Shown here: in pieces, positions 6,839 through 14,572 of the stretch
How positions within the stretch are numbered: position 1 is the stretch's first letter
Layout: every line of letters begins with the position of its first letter
Origin: X23 sp050251575
GTDB taxonomy: Bacteria > Bacillota > Clostridia > SK-Y3
Direction of reading: 5' to 3'
Length of the DNA stretch: 30,268 bases
NCBI GenBank assembly: GCA_050251575.1
Contig: JBFWMP010000021.1
Coordinates: 1-30,268, forward strand
Program-made: the position numbers and the translations under genes
The notes under the pieces: generated by a model
What the model was told of the DNA's origin: nothing
What the model saw: only the letters and a program-made list of their open reading frames with translations
Databases searched by the model: none

Positions 6839-7279
6839 TTACATCACCTCAACCTTTCCTCCTGCTGCTTCTATTTTTTCAACAGCGGATTTGCTGAATC
6901 TGCTTGCAGTAACTATGAGGTTTTTAGTCAATTCTCCTCTACCGAGAACAACTATACCGTCCTTGATTTTGCTAACTACCCCAGATTTCTTTAATAATTC
7001 CGGAGTAACGACAGTACCATTATCAAATCTATCTAACTGAGAAACATTCACTTCAACATATTCTTTTGCAAATATATTATTGAATCCTCTTTTAGGAATA
7101 CGTCTGTGTAGAGGCATCTGCCCCCCTTCAAAACCGGGTCTTACTCCACCCCCTGCACGGGCATTCTGACCTTTATGACCTTTACCTGCTGTTTTACCAT
7201 TTCCTGAGCCCGGGCCTCTTCCTTTTCTCTTTGGTTCACTTTTGGAGCCTGGTGCAGGCTGTAATTCAAACAATTTCAT
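6839..7279 (-). CDS. rplO: 50S ribosomal protein uL15
   Basis: Late-assembling large-subunit protein. The 146 residues begin MKLFELQPAPGSKSEPKRKG, followed by the Gly/Arg/Lys-rich extension (GRGPGSGNGKTAGKGHKGQ) that threads into 23S rRNA, then a globular C-terminal domain. ATG start after GGGAGGTG. It is 20 nt after rpmD and one base ahead of secY. Confidence 0.98.
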   Translation of the reverse strand: MKLFELQPAPGSKSEPKRKGRGPGSGNGKTAGKGHKGQNARAGGGVRPGFEGGQMPLHRRIPKRGFNNIFAKEYVEVNVSQLDRFDNGTVVTPELLKKSGVVSKIKDGIVVLGRGELTKNLIVTASRFSKSAVEKIEAAGGKVEVM

Positions 7280-7299
7280 TTGCTACACCTCCCTCTCAT

Positions 7300-7479
7300 T
7301 TATATTTCTTCAACTTCTACCAAATGTGAAACTTTATTCACCATACCTCTTATTTGTGGAGTATCTTGTTGCTCAACAATATCTCTGATTCTTTTAAGTC
7401 CTAATGCTTTCACAGTGGCGATATGGTCATCTTTACGACCAATGACACTTTTTACTAGTTTTATTCTAAGCTTAGCCAA
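7300..7479 (-). CDS. rpmD: 50S ribosomal protein uL30
   Basis: A 59-residue large-subunit protein reading MAKLRIKLVKSVIGRK at its start, then the HIATVKALGLKRI signature and PQIRGMVNKVSHLVEVEE at its end. The start is TTG at 7479, 8 nt after AGGAGG; the only internal ATG falls at codon 46. It lies between rpsE (12-nt gap) and rplO (20-nt gap) as in almost all bacteria. Confidence 0.96.
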   Translation of the reverse strand: MAKLRIKLVKSVIGRKDDHIATVKALGLKRIRDIVEQQDTPQIRGMVNKVSHLVEVEEI

Positions 7480-7491
7480 CTAAGTTTCCTC

Positions 7492-7995
7492 CTAACCTAA
7501 CAATTCTTCAACAGTCTTTCCTCTAAGTTTAGCAACTTCTTCAGCTCTTTTAAGATTGCTTAATCCGTTGATAGTTGCGTTTACCATATTTCTTGGGTTA
7601 TTGGAACCTAATGATTTTGTTCTTATATCTCTGATACCTGCAAGTTCAAGGACCGCTCTTACCGGACCTCCAGCAATAACTCCTGTACCTGGACCAGCCG
7701 GCTTTAATAATACGCTTCCTGCTCCATATTTTCCGATAATTCCATGCGGTACTGTAGTTTCTACGATAGGTACCTTAATAAGGTTCTTCTTTGCGTCGTC
7801 AATACCTTTTCTGATTGCATCAGGAATTTCTGCAGCTTTACCCGTTCCACAGCCTACATAACCGTTTTCGTCTCCAACCACTACCAGTGCACTAAATCTA
7901 AAGGTTCTACCACCTTTAACAACTTTCGCAACACGGCTTATATTAACAACTTTTTCTTTTATATCCAATGTGCTTGCATCTATGCGTTGTGCCAT
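7492..7995 (-). CDS. rpsE: 30S ribosomal protein uS5
   Basis: Small-subunit protein at the mRNA entry channel, involved in decoding accuracy. The 167-residue product has the double-stranded RNA-binding-like N-terminal domain (KEKVVNISRVAKVVKGGRTF, about 13-32) and a C-terminal S5 domain with GSNNPRNMVNATINGL. ATG start after AAGGAGGG. It lies between rplR and rpmD in the spc section. Confidence 0.98.
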   Translation of the reverse strand: MAQRIDASTLDIKEKVVNISRVAKVVKGGRTFRFSALVVVGDENGYVGCGTGKAAEIPDAIRKGIDDAKKNLIKVPIVETTVPHGIIGKYGAGSVLLKPAGPGTGVIAGGPVRAVLELAGIRDIRTKSLGSNNPRNMVNATINGLSNLKRAEEVAKLRGKTVEELLG

Positions 7996-8010
7996 AATGT
8001 CCCTCCTTCT

Positions 8011-8376
8011 TTAAAATTCTAAGCCGCCTTCTCTAGCTCCTTCAGCTAGTTCTGCAACTCTTCCGTGATACAAGTATCCGCCTCTATCAAAAACAACTTG
8101 TTTAATTCCTTGTTCTACAGCTTTTTTTGCAATCAATTTTCCAACTTCTTTTGCTGCTGTTTTGTTTCCGCCATACGCCACATCATTTAATGTTTCATCC
8201 AGTGTAGACGCAGCAACCAAAGTCTTACCTGTCACATCATCTATAATTTGTGCATAAATGTTTTTAAGGCTTCTATAAACATTCAGTCTCGGACGTTGCG
8301 CAGTTCCAAGTACATTCTTACGGACTCTTACGTGACGCCTAAGCCTTGCAACATTACTATTTGGCTTATTAATCAT
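8011..8376 (-). CDS. rplR: 50S ribosomal protein uL18
   Basis: Binds 5S rRNA with L5 and anchors the central protuberance. The 121 residues show the basic N-terminus (RLRRHVRVRKNVLGTAQRPR), the RLNVYRSLKNIYAQIIDD core and the YHGRVAELAEGAREGGLEF tail typical of bacterial L18. ATG start after AAAGGAG. Gaps of 15 and 17 nt join it to rpsE and rplF. Confidence 0.98.
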   Translation of the reverse strand: MINKPNSNVARLRRHVRVRKNVLGTAQRPRLNVYRSLKNIYAQIIDDVTGKTLVAASTLDETLNDVAYGGNKTAAKEVGKLIAKKAVEQGIKQVVFDRGGYLYHGRVAELAEGAREGGLEF

Positions 8377-8393
8377 TCCTAATCACTCCTTTC

Positions 8394-8945
8394 CTACTTC
8401 TTGCCCTTACCACCAGTCTTACCTTCTTTACGTCTAATTACTTCAGTTTCATATTTGATACCCTTGCCCTTATATGGCTCAGGCTCTCTCTTGAATCTGA
8501 TTTCTGCTGCAAACTGTCCTACTGCTTGTTTGTCAGCACCTTTTACAATAATCTTATTTGGTGCAGGAACTTCAACAGTGATACCTTCCGGATCCTCCAT
8601 CTCTACAGGATGAGAATATCCTAAGGTCAGAACTAATTTTTTGCCTTGTTTTTGTGCTCTGTAACCAACACCATTGATATCAAGTGTCTTTGCAAAGCCT
8701 TTAGTCACGCCATCCACCATATTCGCGATGAGTGTCCTGGTCAGTCCATGCAGCGCTTTATGCGCTTTAATTTCTGATGGTCTCTCAACAATAATGTTAT
8801 TATCTTCAAGTTTAATGATCATATCTTTATGAAGCTGTCTCTTAAGCGTTCCATTAGGACCCTTTACTGTGACAGCATTGTTGCCTTCAACTTTCACGTC
8901 TACACCATTAGGTACGGCAATCGGCATTCTTCCTATTCTTGACAC
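8394..8945 (-). CDS. rplF: 50S ribosomal protein uL6
   Basis: Large-subunit protein near the factor-binding site and sarcin-ricin loop. The 183 residues begin MSRIGRMPIAVPNGVDV, contain the two repeated L6 domains and the C-terminal signature EPEPYKGKGIKYETEVIRR, then a basic Gly/Lys tail. The start is GTG at 8945, 8 nt after GGAGG; the next ATG, seven codons in, would cut the conserved N-terminus. Confidence 0.97.
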   Translation of the reverse strand: MSRIGRMPIAVPNGVDVKVEGNNAVTVKGPNGTLKRQLHKDMIIKLEDNNIIVERPSEIKAHKALHGLTRTLIANMVDGVTKGFAKTLDINGVGYRAQKQGKKLVLTLGYSHPVEMEDPEGITVEVPAPNKIIVKGADKQAVGQFAAEIRFKREPEPYKGKGIKYETEVIRRKEGKTGGKGKK

Positions 8946-8976
8946 TTCTCACACCTCCTTATCATCGGCCTGCATT

Positions 8977-9375
8977 TTACCATATAAACGCAAGCACTTC
9001 GCCGCCTATTCCTTGTCTTCTCGCATTCTTATCAGTCATTAACCCATTTGATGTCGAGATAATTGCTATCCCTAATCCACCGAGAACTTTAGGAAGCTCT
9101 TCCTTACCGGCAAAAACTCTAAGTCCAGGCTTACTAATTCTTTTCAGACCTGTAATAACCTTTTCTTTATTAGCTCCATACTTTAGGGCTATTCTAATAG
9201 TTCCCTGTTTATCATCTTCAATATATTCGTAATTCTTTACATAACCTTCTGCAAGTAGTATATCTGCTAGTGACTTCTTCAAATTAGAAGCCGGAATATC
9301 CACTGATACATGTTTTGCTGAATTAGCATTTCTGATACGAGTTAACATATCCGCGATTGGATCCGTTATCTGCAT
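8977..9375 (-). CDS. rpsH: 30S ribosomal protein uS8
   Basis: Primary 16S rRNA-binding protein of the platform, and the spc-operon autoregulator in E. coli. The 132-residue product starts MQITDPIADMLTRIRNA and ends with the expected KNARRQGIGGEVLAFIW. The ATG at 9375 is preferred because GGAGG lies 8 nt before it; an in-frame extension upstream contains that ribosome binding site and is not family-like. It lies 29 nt after rpsN. Confidence 0.97.
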   Translation of the reverse strand: MQITDPIADMLTRIRNANSAKHVSVDIPASNLKKSLADILLAEGYVKNYEYIEDDKQGTIRIALKYGANKEKVITGLKRISKPGLRVFAGKEELPKVLGGLGIAIISTSNGLMTDKNARRQGIGGEVLAFIW

Positions 9376-9404
9376 TTGTCCTACCTCCTTCCATAGTCTC
9401 CCTC

Positions 9405-9590
9405 TTACCAACTAGCTTTCTTTACTCCTGGAATTTGCCCCTTATGAGCTAATTCTCTAAAGCAAATACGGCATACACCAAACTTTCTTAAATATGCATG
9501 AGGTCTTCCGCATATTCTGCACCTATTATAAGCTCTTGTGCTGAACTTAGGTTCCCTCTGTTGTTTTAAAACCATTGCTTTCTTTGCCAC
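9405..9590 (-). CDS. rpsN: 30S ribosomal protein uS14, zinc type (type Z)
   Basis: Small-subunit head protein. At 61 residues it is the short form, with zinc ligands C24, C27, C40 and C43 (CRICG and CRICF). The C-terminus HKGQIPGVKKASW is characteristic. The start is GTG at 9590 after GGGAGGG. The type Z form in the spc operon is the usual one in Clostridia and Bacilli; some also keep a zinc-free paralog elsewhere, which this window cannot show. Confidence 0.97.
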   Translation of the reverse strand: MAKKAMVLKQQREPKFSTRAYNRCRICGRPHAYLRKFGVCRICFRELAHKGQIPGVKKASW

Positions 9591-9604
9591 GCAATTCCCT
9601 CCCC

Positions 9605-10147
9605 TCAGCTTCGCTGAAATGGTGCACCCATAAGTGCAAGCAATTCTCTAGCCTCTTCATCGGTTTCTGCTGTTGTTACAAATATAATATCCATACCTCT
9701 GACTTTGTCCACTTTATCATATTCAATTTCAGGGAAAATCAACTGTTCTTTGATACCTAACGCATAGTTTCCTCTGCCGTCAAAAGCATTCGGGTTGATT
9801 CCTCTGAAGTCTCTAACTCTAGGCAATGCCACGTTAAACAGTCTGTCAAGAAACTCATACATCTTTTTACTTCTCAAAGTTACTTTACAGCCTATATTCA
9901 TTCCTTGTCTAATTTTAAATGTCGCTACGGATTTTTTTGCCTTTGTGATTGCAGGCTTCTGTCCTGTAATAATCCCTAACTCATTCGCCGCTGCGTCTAA
10001 GGCTTTTGCATTATCCTTAGCTTCTCCGACGCCCATGTTTACTATAATTTTTTCTATCTTTGGAATCTGCATAGGACTCTTATAGTTAAACTTCTTCATT
10101 AGTGCCGGTACAGCTTCATTTATATATTTATCTTTCATTCTCGCCAT
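9605..10147 (-). CDS. rplE: 50S ribosomal protein uL5
   Basis: Binds 5S rRNA and contacts the P-site tRNA from the central protuberance. The 180 residues carry the typical motifs KIEKIIVNMGVGEA, ITGQKPAITKAKKSVATFK and DFRGINPNAFDGRGNY. ATG start after AAAGGAGG. It lies between rplX and rpsN with gaps of 24 and 14 nt. Confidence 0.98.
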   Translation of the reverse strand: MARMKDKYINEAVPALMKKFNYKSPMQIPKIEKIIVNMGVGEAKDNAKALDAAANELGIITGQKPAITKAKKSVATFKIRQGMNIGCKVTLRSKKMYEFLDRLFNVALPRVRDFRGINPNAFDGRGNYALGIKEQLIFPEIEYDKVDKVRGMDIIFVTTAETDEEARELLALMGAPFQRS

Positions 10148-10171
10148 TTAACAAACCTCCTTTCAAAAACC

Positions 10172-10501
10172 TTAGTCGTTGAATACCTCGCCGCAATGCT
10201 TGCAAACTCTTACTTTATCACCATTATCCAATATCTTTCTTGCAACTCGGGTAGGCTTTCCACATTTATTGCATACGTGCATAACCTTTGCCGCATAAAC
10301 AGGAGACTCTTGATGAATAATTCCACCGGTCTGTCCTTGTTTCCTTGGTTTTGTATGCTTCGTAGCCATATTAACGCCTTCTACGATAACCTTATTGTCT
10401 TTCGGATATACAGTTAATACTTTACCTTTTTTTCCTTTATCTTTACCGGAAAGAACGAGTACAGTATCACCTTTTTTAACATGTACTTTATTAATAGCCA
10501 A
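10172..10501 (-). CDS. rplX: 50S ribosomal protein uL24 with Cys4 C-terminus
   Basis: One of the two proteins that start large-subunit assembly. The 109 residues have a KOW motif (VHVKKGDTVLVLSGKDKGKK, 6-25) and the conserved VEGVNMATKHTKP. The C-terminal part carries two CxxC pairs, C77/C80 and C100/C103, that could bind zinc; the B. subtilis and E. coli proteins, as I recall them, lack these. The start is TTG at 10501, 8 nt after GGAGG, and no ATG gives the family N-terminus. Confidence 0.96.
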   Translation of the reverse strand: MAINKVHVKKGDTVLVLSGKDKGKKGKVLTVYPKDNKVIVEGVNMATKHTKPRKQGQTGGIIHQESPVYAAKVMHVCNKCGKPTRVARKILDNGDKVRVCKHCGEVFND

Positions 10502-10518
10502 TTATGCCACCTCCTTAA

Positions 10519-10887
10519 CTACAGTACTTCTGGGGCTAATGATATTATCTTCATATACTCTTGATCTCTTAACTCCCTTGCAACAGGTCCAAAAATACGG
10601 GTTCCTCTTGGATTTTTATCATCCTTGATAAGAACTGCTGCATTTTCATCAAATTTTATATATGAACCATCTGGTCTTCTTAAACCTTTTACCGATCTTA
10701 CGACTACTGCTTTGATAACGTCGCCTTTTTTAACAACTCCACCGGGTGTTGCCTTTTTAACTGAAGCAATAATTACATCGCCAATATTAGCATACTTTCT
10801 TCCAGATCCGCCTAATACCCTAATACAAAAAATTTCTTTTGCACCGGTGTTATCAGCTACCTTTAGCTTCGTTTGCTGTTGAATCAT
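10519..10887 (-). CDS. rplN: 50S ribosomal protein uL14
   Basis: Large-subunit protein at the intersubunit face, and the target of the silencing factor RsfS. The 122-residue product opens MIQQQTKLKVADNTGAKE and ends ARELRDQEYMKIISLAPEVL, as expected for the family. ATG start after AAAGGAGG. It lies in the fixed order rpmC-rpsQ-rplN-rplX. Confidence 0.98.
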   Translation of the reverse strand: MIQQQTKLKVADNTGAKEIFCIRVLGGSGRKYANIGDVIIASVKKATPGGVVKKGDVIKAVVVRSVKGLRRPDGSYIKFDENAAVLIKDDKNPRGTRIFGPVARELRDQEYMKIISLAPEVL

Positions 10888-10913
10888 CGGTATATCCTCC
10901 TTTCGAGCTTGTT

Positions 10914-11171
10914 TTACTTCGCCTTTTCAACAATCTGGACCAATCTCCATGTCTTTTCTTTGCTTAAAGGTCTTGTTTCCATTACTTTTACTCTATCGCC
11001 TATAGCACACTCATTATTTTCATCATGCGCCTTCAGCTTATAAGTTCTTTTTACAATCTTACCATATAACGGATGCTTTACGCTTCCTTCAATAGCAACA
11101 ACGATGGTTTTATCCATTTTATCACTAACAACTTTTCCGATTCTTACTTTTCTGTTGCTTCTTTCCTCCAC
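10914..11171 (-). CDS. rpsQ: 30S ribosomal protein uS17
   Basis: Primary 16S rRNA-binding protein of the lower body, an 85-residue OB-fold protein with KVRIGKVVSDKMDKTIVVAI, the HPLYGKIVKRTYKLKAHDE core and the GDRVKVMETRPLSKEKTWRL motif. The start is GTG at 11171, 8 nt after GGAGG. Gaps of about 25 nt on both sides connect it to rpmC and rplN. Confidence 0.97.
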   Translation of the reverse strand: MEERSNRKVRIGKVVSDKMDKTIVVAIEGSVKHPLYGKIVKRTYKLKAHDENNECAIGDRVKVMETRPLSKEKTWRLVQIVEKAK

Positions 11172-11196
11172 AGAAAATACCTCCTTTCAAACCAAT

Positions 11197-11397
11197 TTAA
11201 ACAGACTCCTTCATTTCTCTTTCACGAAGGATGGTTTTCATCTTAGCAATTGTCTTTTTAACTTCTACAATTCTCATGGGATTTTCCAGCTGATTTGTTG
11301 CGTGCTGAAACCTCAAATTGAATAATTCAACTTTCAATTCTGACAGCTTTTGCTGCAATTCAGCTGATGTTAATTCACGCACTTTATTAGCCTTCAT
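11197..11397 (-). CDS. rpmC: 50S ribosomal protein uL29
   Basis: Exit-tunnel rim protein that forms part of the docking site for trigger factor and SRP. The 66-residue alpha-helical hairpin starts MKANKVRELTSAELQQKL and contains LFNLRFQHATNQLENPMRI. The ATG at 11397 gives the family start and overlaps the end of rplP by 11 nt, so its ribosome binding site (GGTGG) lies inside rplP and translation is probably coupled. Confidence 0.96.
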   Translation of the reverse strand: MKANKVRELTSAELQQKLSELKVELFNLRFQHATNQLENPMRIVEVKKTIAKMKTILREREMKESV

Positions 11398-11827
11398 TAT
11401 CTTCACCACCCATTTCATCCTTGTCACGAACAACAAACTTACATTGGATAGGAAGTTTGTGCATTGCCAATCTCATTGCTTCTCTGGCAACATCTTCTGC
11501 AACTCCACCAATTTCAAACATCACTCTTCCTGGCTTGACAACAGCAACCCAGTATTCAGGTGATCCTTTACCGCTACCCATTCTCGTTTCAGCAGGTTTT
11601 TCTGTGACAGGCTTGTCAGGAAATATTTTAATCCATACCTTACCGCCTCTTTTTATATAACGGGTCATTGCTATTCTGGCAGCCTCTATCTGATTACTTG
11701 TAATCCAGGCTGGCTCCGTTGCTTGCAAACCGAAATCTCCGTAAGTGACTTTATTACCTCTTGTAGCCTTACCGGTCATACGGCCTCTCATTACTCTACG
11801 GTATTTAACTCTTTTAGGCATTAACAT
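11387..11827 (-). CDS. rplP: 50S ribosomal protein uL16
   Basis: Late-assembling protein at the A site and peptidyl transferase centre. The 146 residues start MLMPKRVKYRRVMRGRMTGK and hold the conserved RGGKVWIKIFPDKPVTEKP and RMGSGKGSPEYWVAVVKPG. The first ATG (11827) has GGAGG 9 nt before it; the second, two codons on, would be at 15 nt. It follows rpsC by 2 nt and overlaps rpmC. Confidence 0.98.
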   Translation of the reverse strand: MLMPKRVKYRRVMRGRMTGKATRGNKVTYGDFGLQATEPAWITSNQIEAARIAMTRYIKRGGKVWIKIFPDKPVTEKPAETRMGSGKGSPEYWVAVVKPGRVMFEIGGVAEDVAREAMRLAMHKLPIQCKFVVRDKDEMGGEDNEG

Positions 11828-11829
11828 TA

Positions 11830-12495
11830 TTATCTTCCTCCTTCCCCGCGGTTTTGCTTCTTGCTTTCCGGGAGGACTTCCCCTTTATAAATCCAAACTT
11901 TAACACCAATCTTACCATAAGTGGTATTTGCTTCCCAAAAACCATAATTAATGTCTGCTCTTAAGGTCTGCAAAGGAATCGTACCTTCATGATAATGTTC
12001 TGTTCTTGCAATTTCAGCACCGCCTAAACGACCTGCAACAGCAGTCTTAATACCCTTTGCTCCCATCTTCATGGCTCTCCCCATTACCTGCTTCATTGCT
12101 TTTCTGAAAGAAATTCTTCTTTCGAGCTGCGCAGCAATATTTTCTGCTACTAATTGTGCATCCAACTCAGGAGATTTAACCTCAATAATATTGACGGCCA
12201 CATTTTTACCAGTCAACTCTTCAAGCTGCTTTTTTAATTTGTCAATTTCAGAGCCACCTCTTCCAATAATAATACCAGGCTTCGCTCCATAAATATTTAT
12301 CTTCACTCTATTTGCAGCTCTTTCAATTTCTATCTTGGATACACCTGCTGCAAAAAGCGTTTTCTTGATATATTTTCTTAGCTTATGATCTTCTATTAGA
12401 TTATCGGCAAAAACGTTTTTGTTAGCAAACCATTTTGAATCCCAGTCTTTGATAACGCCGACTCTCAAACCATGTGGATTTACTTTCTGGCCCAT
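11830..12495 (-). CDS. rpsC: 30S ribosomal protein uS3
   Basis: mRNA entry-channel protein with helicase-like function together with S4 and S5. The 221-residue product starts MGQKVNPHGLRVGVIKDWDS, has a KH domain (NIYGAKPGIIIGRGGSEIDK, about 68-87) and a C-terminal domain with MGRAMKMGAKGIKTAVAGRL. ATG start after AAGGAGG. It lies between rplV (19-nt gap) and rplP (2-nt gap). Confidence 0.98.
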   Translation of the reverse strand: MGQKVNPHGLRVGVIKDWDSKWFANKNVFADNLIEDHKLRKYIKKTLFAAGVSKIEIERAANRVKINIYGAKPGIIIGRGGSEIDKLKKQLEELTGKNVAVNIIEVKSPELDAQLVAENIAAQLERRISFRKAMKQVMGRAMKMGAKGIKTAVAGRLGGAEIARTEHYHEGTIPLQTLRADINYGFWEANTTYGKIGVKVWIYKGEVLPESKKQNRGEGGR

Positions 12496-12514
12496 TCTTC
12501 AACCTCCTTTTCAA

Positions 12515-12850
12515 TTATTCCTTTTCCTTCAACACGAGTGTAATATGGCTTTGTCTTTTTCTAATCCTAAATGCCCTTCCCTGCGCCCTTGGCATAATCC
12601 TTTTAAGTGTTGGGGCTTGATTAGCATAAGCTTCAGCTACATACAACTTCTCAACGTCCATCTCATGGTTATTTTCTGCATTTGCAATTGCAGACTTTAA
12701 TAACTTCTCAAGTAGTTCAGATGCAGCCTTTGGAGTATGGTTTAAAATGCCTAATGCTGCTCCTATAGGCTTGTTTCGAATCAAATCTATTACAATCTTT
12801 GCTTTTCTTGGTGATATGCGAGCGTATCTAAGTATTGCTCTTGCTTCCAC
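12515..12850 (-). CDS. rplV: 50S ribosomal protein uL22
   Basis: Lines the peptide exit tunnel with an extended beta-hairpin. The 111 residues start MEARAILRYARISPRKAK and carry ENNHEMDVEKLYVAEAYAN and RIMPRAQGRAFRIRKR. The start is taken as GTG at 12850 because AGGAGG lies 7 nt before it. An in-frame ATG six codons upstream overlaps that ribosome binding site and gives a non-family extension, so it is rejected. Confidence 0.96.
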   Translation of the reverse strand: MEARAILRYARISPRKAKIVIDLIRNKPIGAALGILNHTPKAASELLEKLLKSAIANAENNHEMDVEKLYVAEAYANQAPTLKRIMPRAQGRAFRIRKRQSHITLVLKEKE

Positions 12851-12872
12851 AAATAATCCTCCTTTCATAGAT

Positions 12873-12900
12873 AGCTTGGAGCTTGGAGCTCGGAGCTCGG
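12873..12900. repeat. Heptad repeat tract, family 1 (AGCTYGG x4)
   Basis: Two AGCTTGG units then two AGCTCGG units, exactly 28 bp, with a trailing AGC. The tract begins 22 nt upstream of the rplV start codon. A decayed stretch with a similar 7-bp rhythm (ACTATCC, ATTACCT, GCTACCC) follows at 12922-12942 towards the rpsS stop. Confidence 0.85.
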
Positions 12901-12958
12901 AGCAAATAACTCCTTTTTCTTACTATCCATTACCTGCTACCCATCTTTGCTTATAAAA

Positions 12959-13237
12959 TTATCTTACTCCTGAGGTTTTTTCTCCAGCGTGCCCTTTAAA
13001 GGTTCTGGTAGGAGCAAATTCTCCTAGCTTATGTCCAACCATATCTTCGGTAACATAAACCGGAACGTGTTTTTTGCCATCATGTACAGCGATTGTATGT
13101 CCAACCATATCAGGGAATATTGTAGAACTTCTGGACCAGGTTTTTAAAACCTTTTTCTCTCCAGCTTTATTCATATCTTCTATTCTCTGTAATAATTTCT
13201 TATCTACAAAAGGTCCTTTTTTTAGCGATCTACCCAT
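12959..13237 (-). CDS. rpsS: 30S ribosomal protein uS19
   Basis: Head protein near the A site, partner of S13. The 92-residue product starts MGRSLKKGPFVDKKLLQRI and contains RSSTIFPDMVGHTIAVHDGK and KLGEFAPTRTFKGHAG. The ATG at 13237 is chosen because AAGGAGG lies 7 nt before it; an in-frame GTG six codons upstream overlaps that site. Gaps of 92 nt (to rplB) and 108 nt (to rplV) are longer than usual and filled by heptad tracts. Confidence 0.97.
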   Translation of the reverse strand: MGRSLKKGPFVDKKLLQRIEDMNKAGEKKVLKTWSRSSTIFPDMVGHTIAVHDGKKHVPVYVTEDMVGHKLGEFAPTRTFKGHAGEKTSGVR

Positions 13238-13297
13238 TCCATTGCCTCCTTCCACATTGTGGCCAGCAGTCTATGACAAGCGACAAGCAAAATTTAC

Positions 13298-13325
13298 TTT
13301 CCACTCCCCACTTTCCACTCCCCAC
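13298..13325. repeat. Heptad repeat tract, family 3 (TTTCCAC/TCCCCAC x2)
   Basis: TTTCCAC and TCCCCAC alternate twice, 28 bp. It ends 4 nt from the rplB stop codon (13330). A shorter tract of a different unit, TGACAAG then CGACAAG, lies just before it at 13274-13287. Confidence 0.8.
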
Positions 13326-13329
13326 TATA

Positions 13330-14163
13330 TTATTTCGCATTTCTTCTCTTAACAATAAATTTATCGGACTTATTCTTTTTCGTCCTCGTCTTGTAACCAA
13401 GTGCAGGTTTACCCCATGGTGTAACAGGACTTGGTCTTCCGATTGGCGACTTACCTTCTCCACCACCGTGTGGATGGTCAACAGGATTCATTACAACACC
13501 ACGTACGGTTGGTCTCCAACCCATGTGTCTCTTTCTTCCCGCTTTACCAATAGAAATATTTTCATGCTCCAAGTTCCCTACCTGACCTATAGTTGCCTTA
13601 CAGCTTATCCTTATCATTCTAACTTCACCTGACGGCAATCTTACCTGTGCATATTCTTTTTCCTTTGCCATCAACTGTGCTGAATTTCCTGCAGATCTTA
13701 CCAACTGAGCACCCTTGCCAGGTTTTAACTCAATATTGTGTATGATTGTACCTACTGGCATATCACTTAATGCCATTGCATTACCAGGCTTAATATCTGA
13801 ACCTTTACCGGATACGATAGTATCTCCTGCTTTTAACCCTAAAGGAGCAATAATATATCTTTTTTCTCCATCTTCGTATTCAACAAGAGCAATATTCGCT
13901 GTTCTATTAGGATCATACTCTATTGTCAGCACACTCGCTGGAATACCATCTTTATCTCTTTTGAAATCAATGATTCTATATTTTCTCTTTGCACCGCCAC
14001 CTCTGTGACGCACTGTAATCCTACCATAAGAGTTTCTACCGGCATTGCTTTTTAATGGTTCTAACAGAGATTTCTCCGGTTCTACCTTTGATAATTCTTC
14101 GAAAGTAGAAACAGTCATAAATCTTCTTGCCGGAGAAGTAGGACTATATTTTTTAACTGGCAT
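13330..14163 (-). CDS. rplB: 50S ribosomal protein uL2
   Basis: Large-subunit core protein needed for subunit association and peptidyl transfer. The 277 residues start MPVKKYSPTSPARRFMTVST, with RNSYGRITVRHRGGGAKRKY and the C-terminal signature VVMNPVDHPHGGGEGKSPIG, including the essential histidine region. The ATG at 14163 is preferred over a TTG three codons upstream, on family length and on spacing of about 9 nt from AAGGAG. It lies between rplW and rpsS. Confidence 0.98.
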   Translation of the reverse strand: MPVKKYSPTSPARRFMTVSTFEELSKVEPEKSLLEPLKSNAGRNSYGRITVRHRGGGAKRKYRIIDFKRDKDGIPASVLTIEYDPNRTANIALVEYEDGEKRYIIAPLGLKAGDTIVSGKGSDIKPGNAMALSDMPVGTIIHNIELKPGKGAQLVRSAGNSAQLMAKEKEYAQVRLPSGEVRMIRISCKATIGQVGNLEHENISIGKAGRKRHMGWRPTVRGVVMNPVDHPHGGGEGKSPIGRPSPVTPWGKPALGYKTRTKKNKSDKFIVKRRNAK

Positions 14164-14250
14164 CCTTCTCAACTCCTTATCTATTGCGGTAATGTCAATT
14201 ACTTATTTATTCTCATTCACAGGAGTTTCAAGTCTTAGTGGAACTGCTGC

Positions 14251-14278
14251 CCACTACCGACTATCCACTACCCACTAA
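14251..14278. repeat. Heptad repeat tract, family 3 (CCACTAC-type x4)
   Basis: CCACTAC, CGACTAT, CCACTAC and CCACTAA follow one another in strict 7-bp phase, 28 bp. The tract ends exactly at the rplW stop codon (14279). Confidence 0.8.
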
Positions 14279-14572
14279 TTAGGACATTCCTTCAAAGAAT
14301 TCTATACCCTTGCTATCTTCAGTGAGTGTTATAATCGCCTTTTTCCAATCAGGTCTTTTTCCGGAGTGCATACCCATTCGTTTAATTTTACCCATAACTC
14401 TCATTGTGTTTACGCCTTGTACTTTAACGCCAAAAACCTCTTCAATAGCATTTTTGATTTCGATTTTATTAGCGTTTAATGATACTGCGAAGGTGTATTT
14501 TCTATCCCCAGCTTGTTCCATACTGCGCTCAGAAATAATAGGTTTGATAATAATATCGTGTGCAGTTCTCAT
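14279..14572 (-). CDS. rplW: 50S ribosomal protein uL23
   Basis: Main docking site at the tunnel exit for trigger factor and the signal recognition particle. The 97-residue product contains DIIIKPIISERSM, KYTFAVSLNANKIEIKNAIE and the VFGVKVQGVNTMRVMGKIKR core. Its ATG shares one base with the rplD stop (TAATG), and GGAGG lies inside the end of rplD, so translation is coupled. Confidence 0.98.
   Translation of the reverse strand: MRTAHDIIIKPIISERSMEQAGDRKYTFAVSLNANKIEIKNAIEEVFGVKVQGVNTMRVMGKIKRMGMHSGKRPDWKKAIITLTEDSKGIEFFEGMS

Noticed and set aside
12515..12868. Longer L22 frame from an ATG at 12868
   Set aside because: That ATG overlaps the AGGAGG of the GTG start at 12850 and adds a non-family extension.
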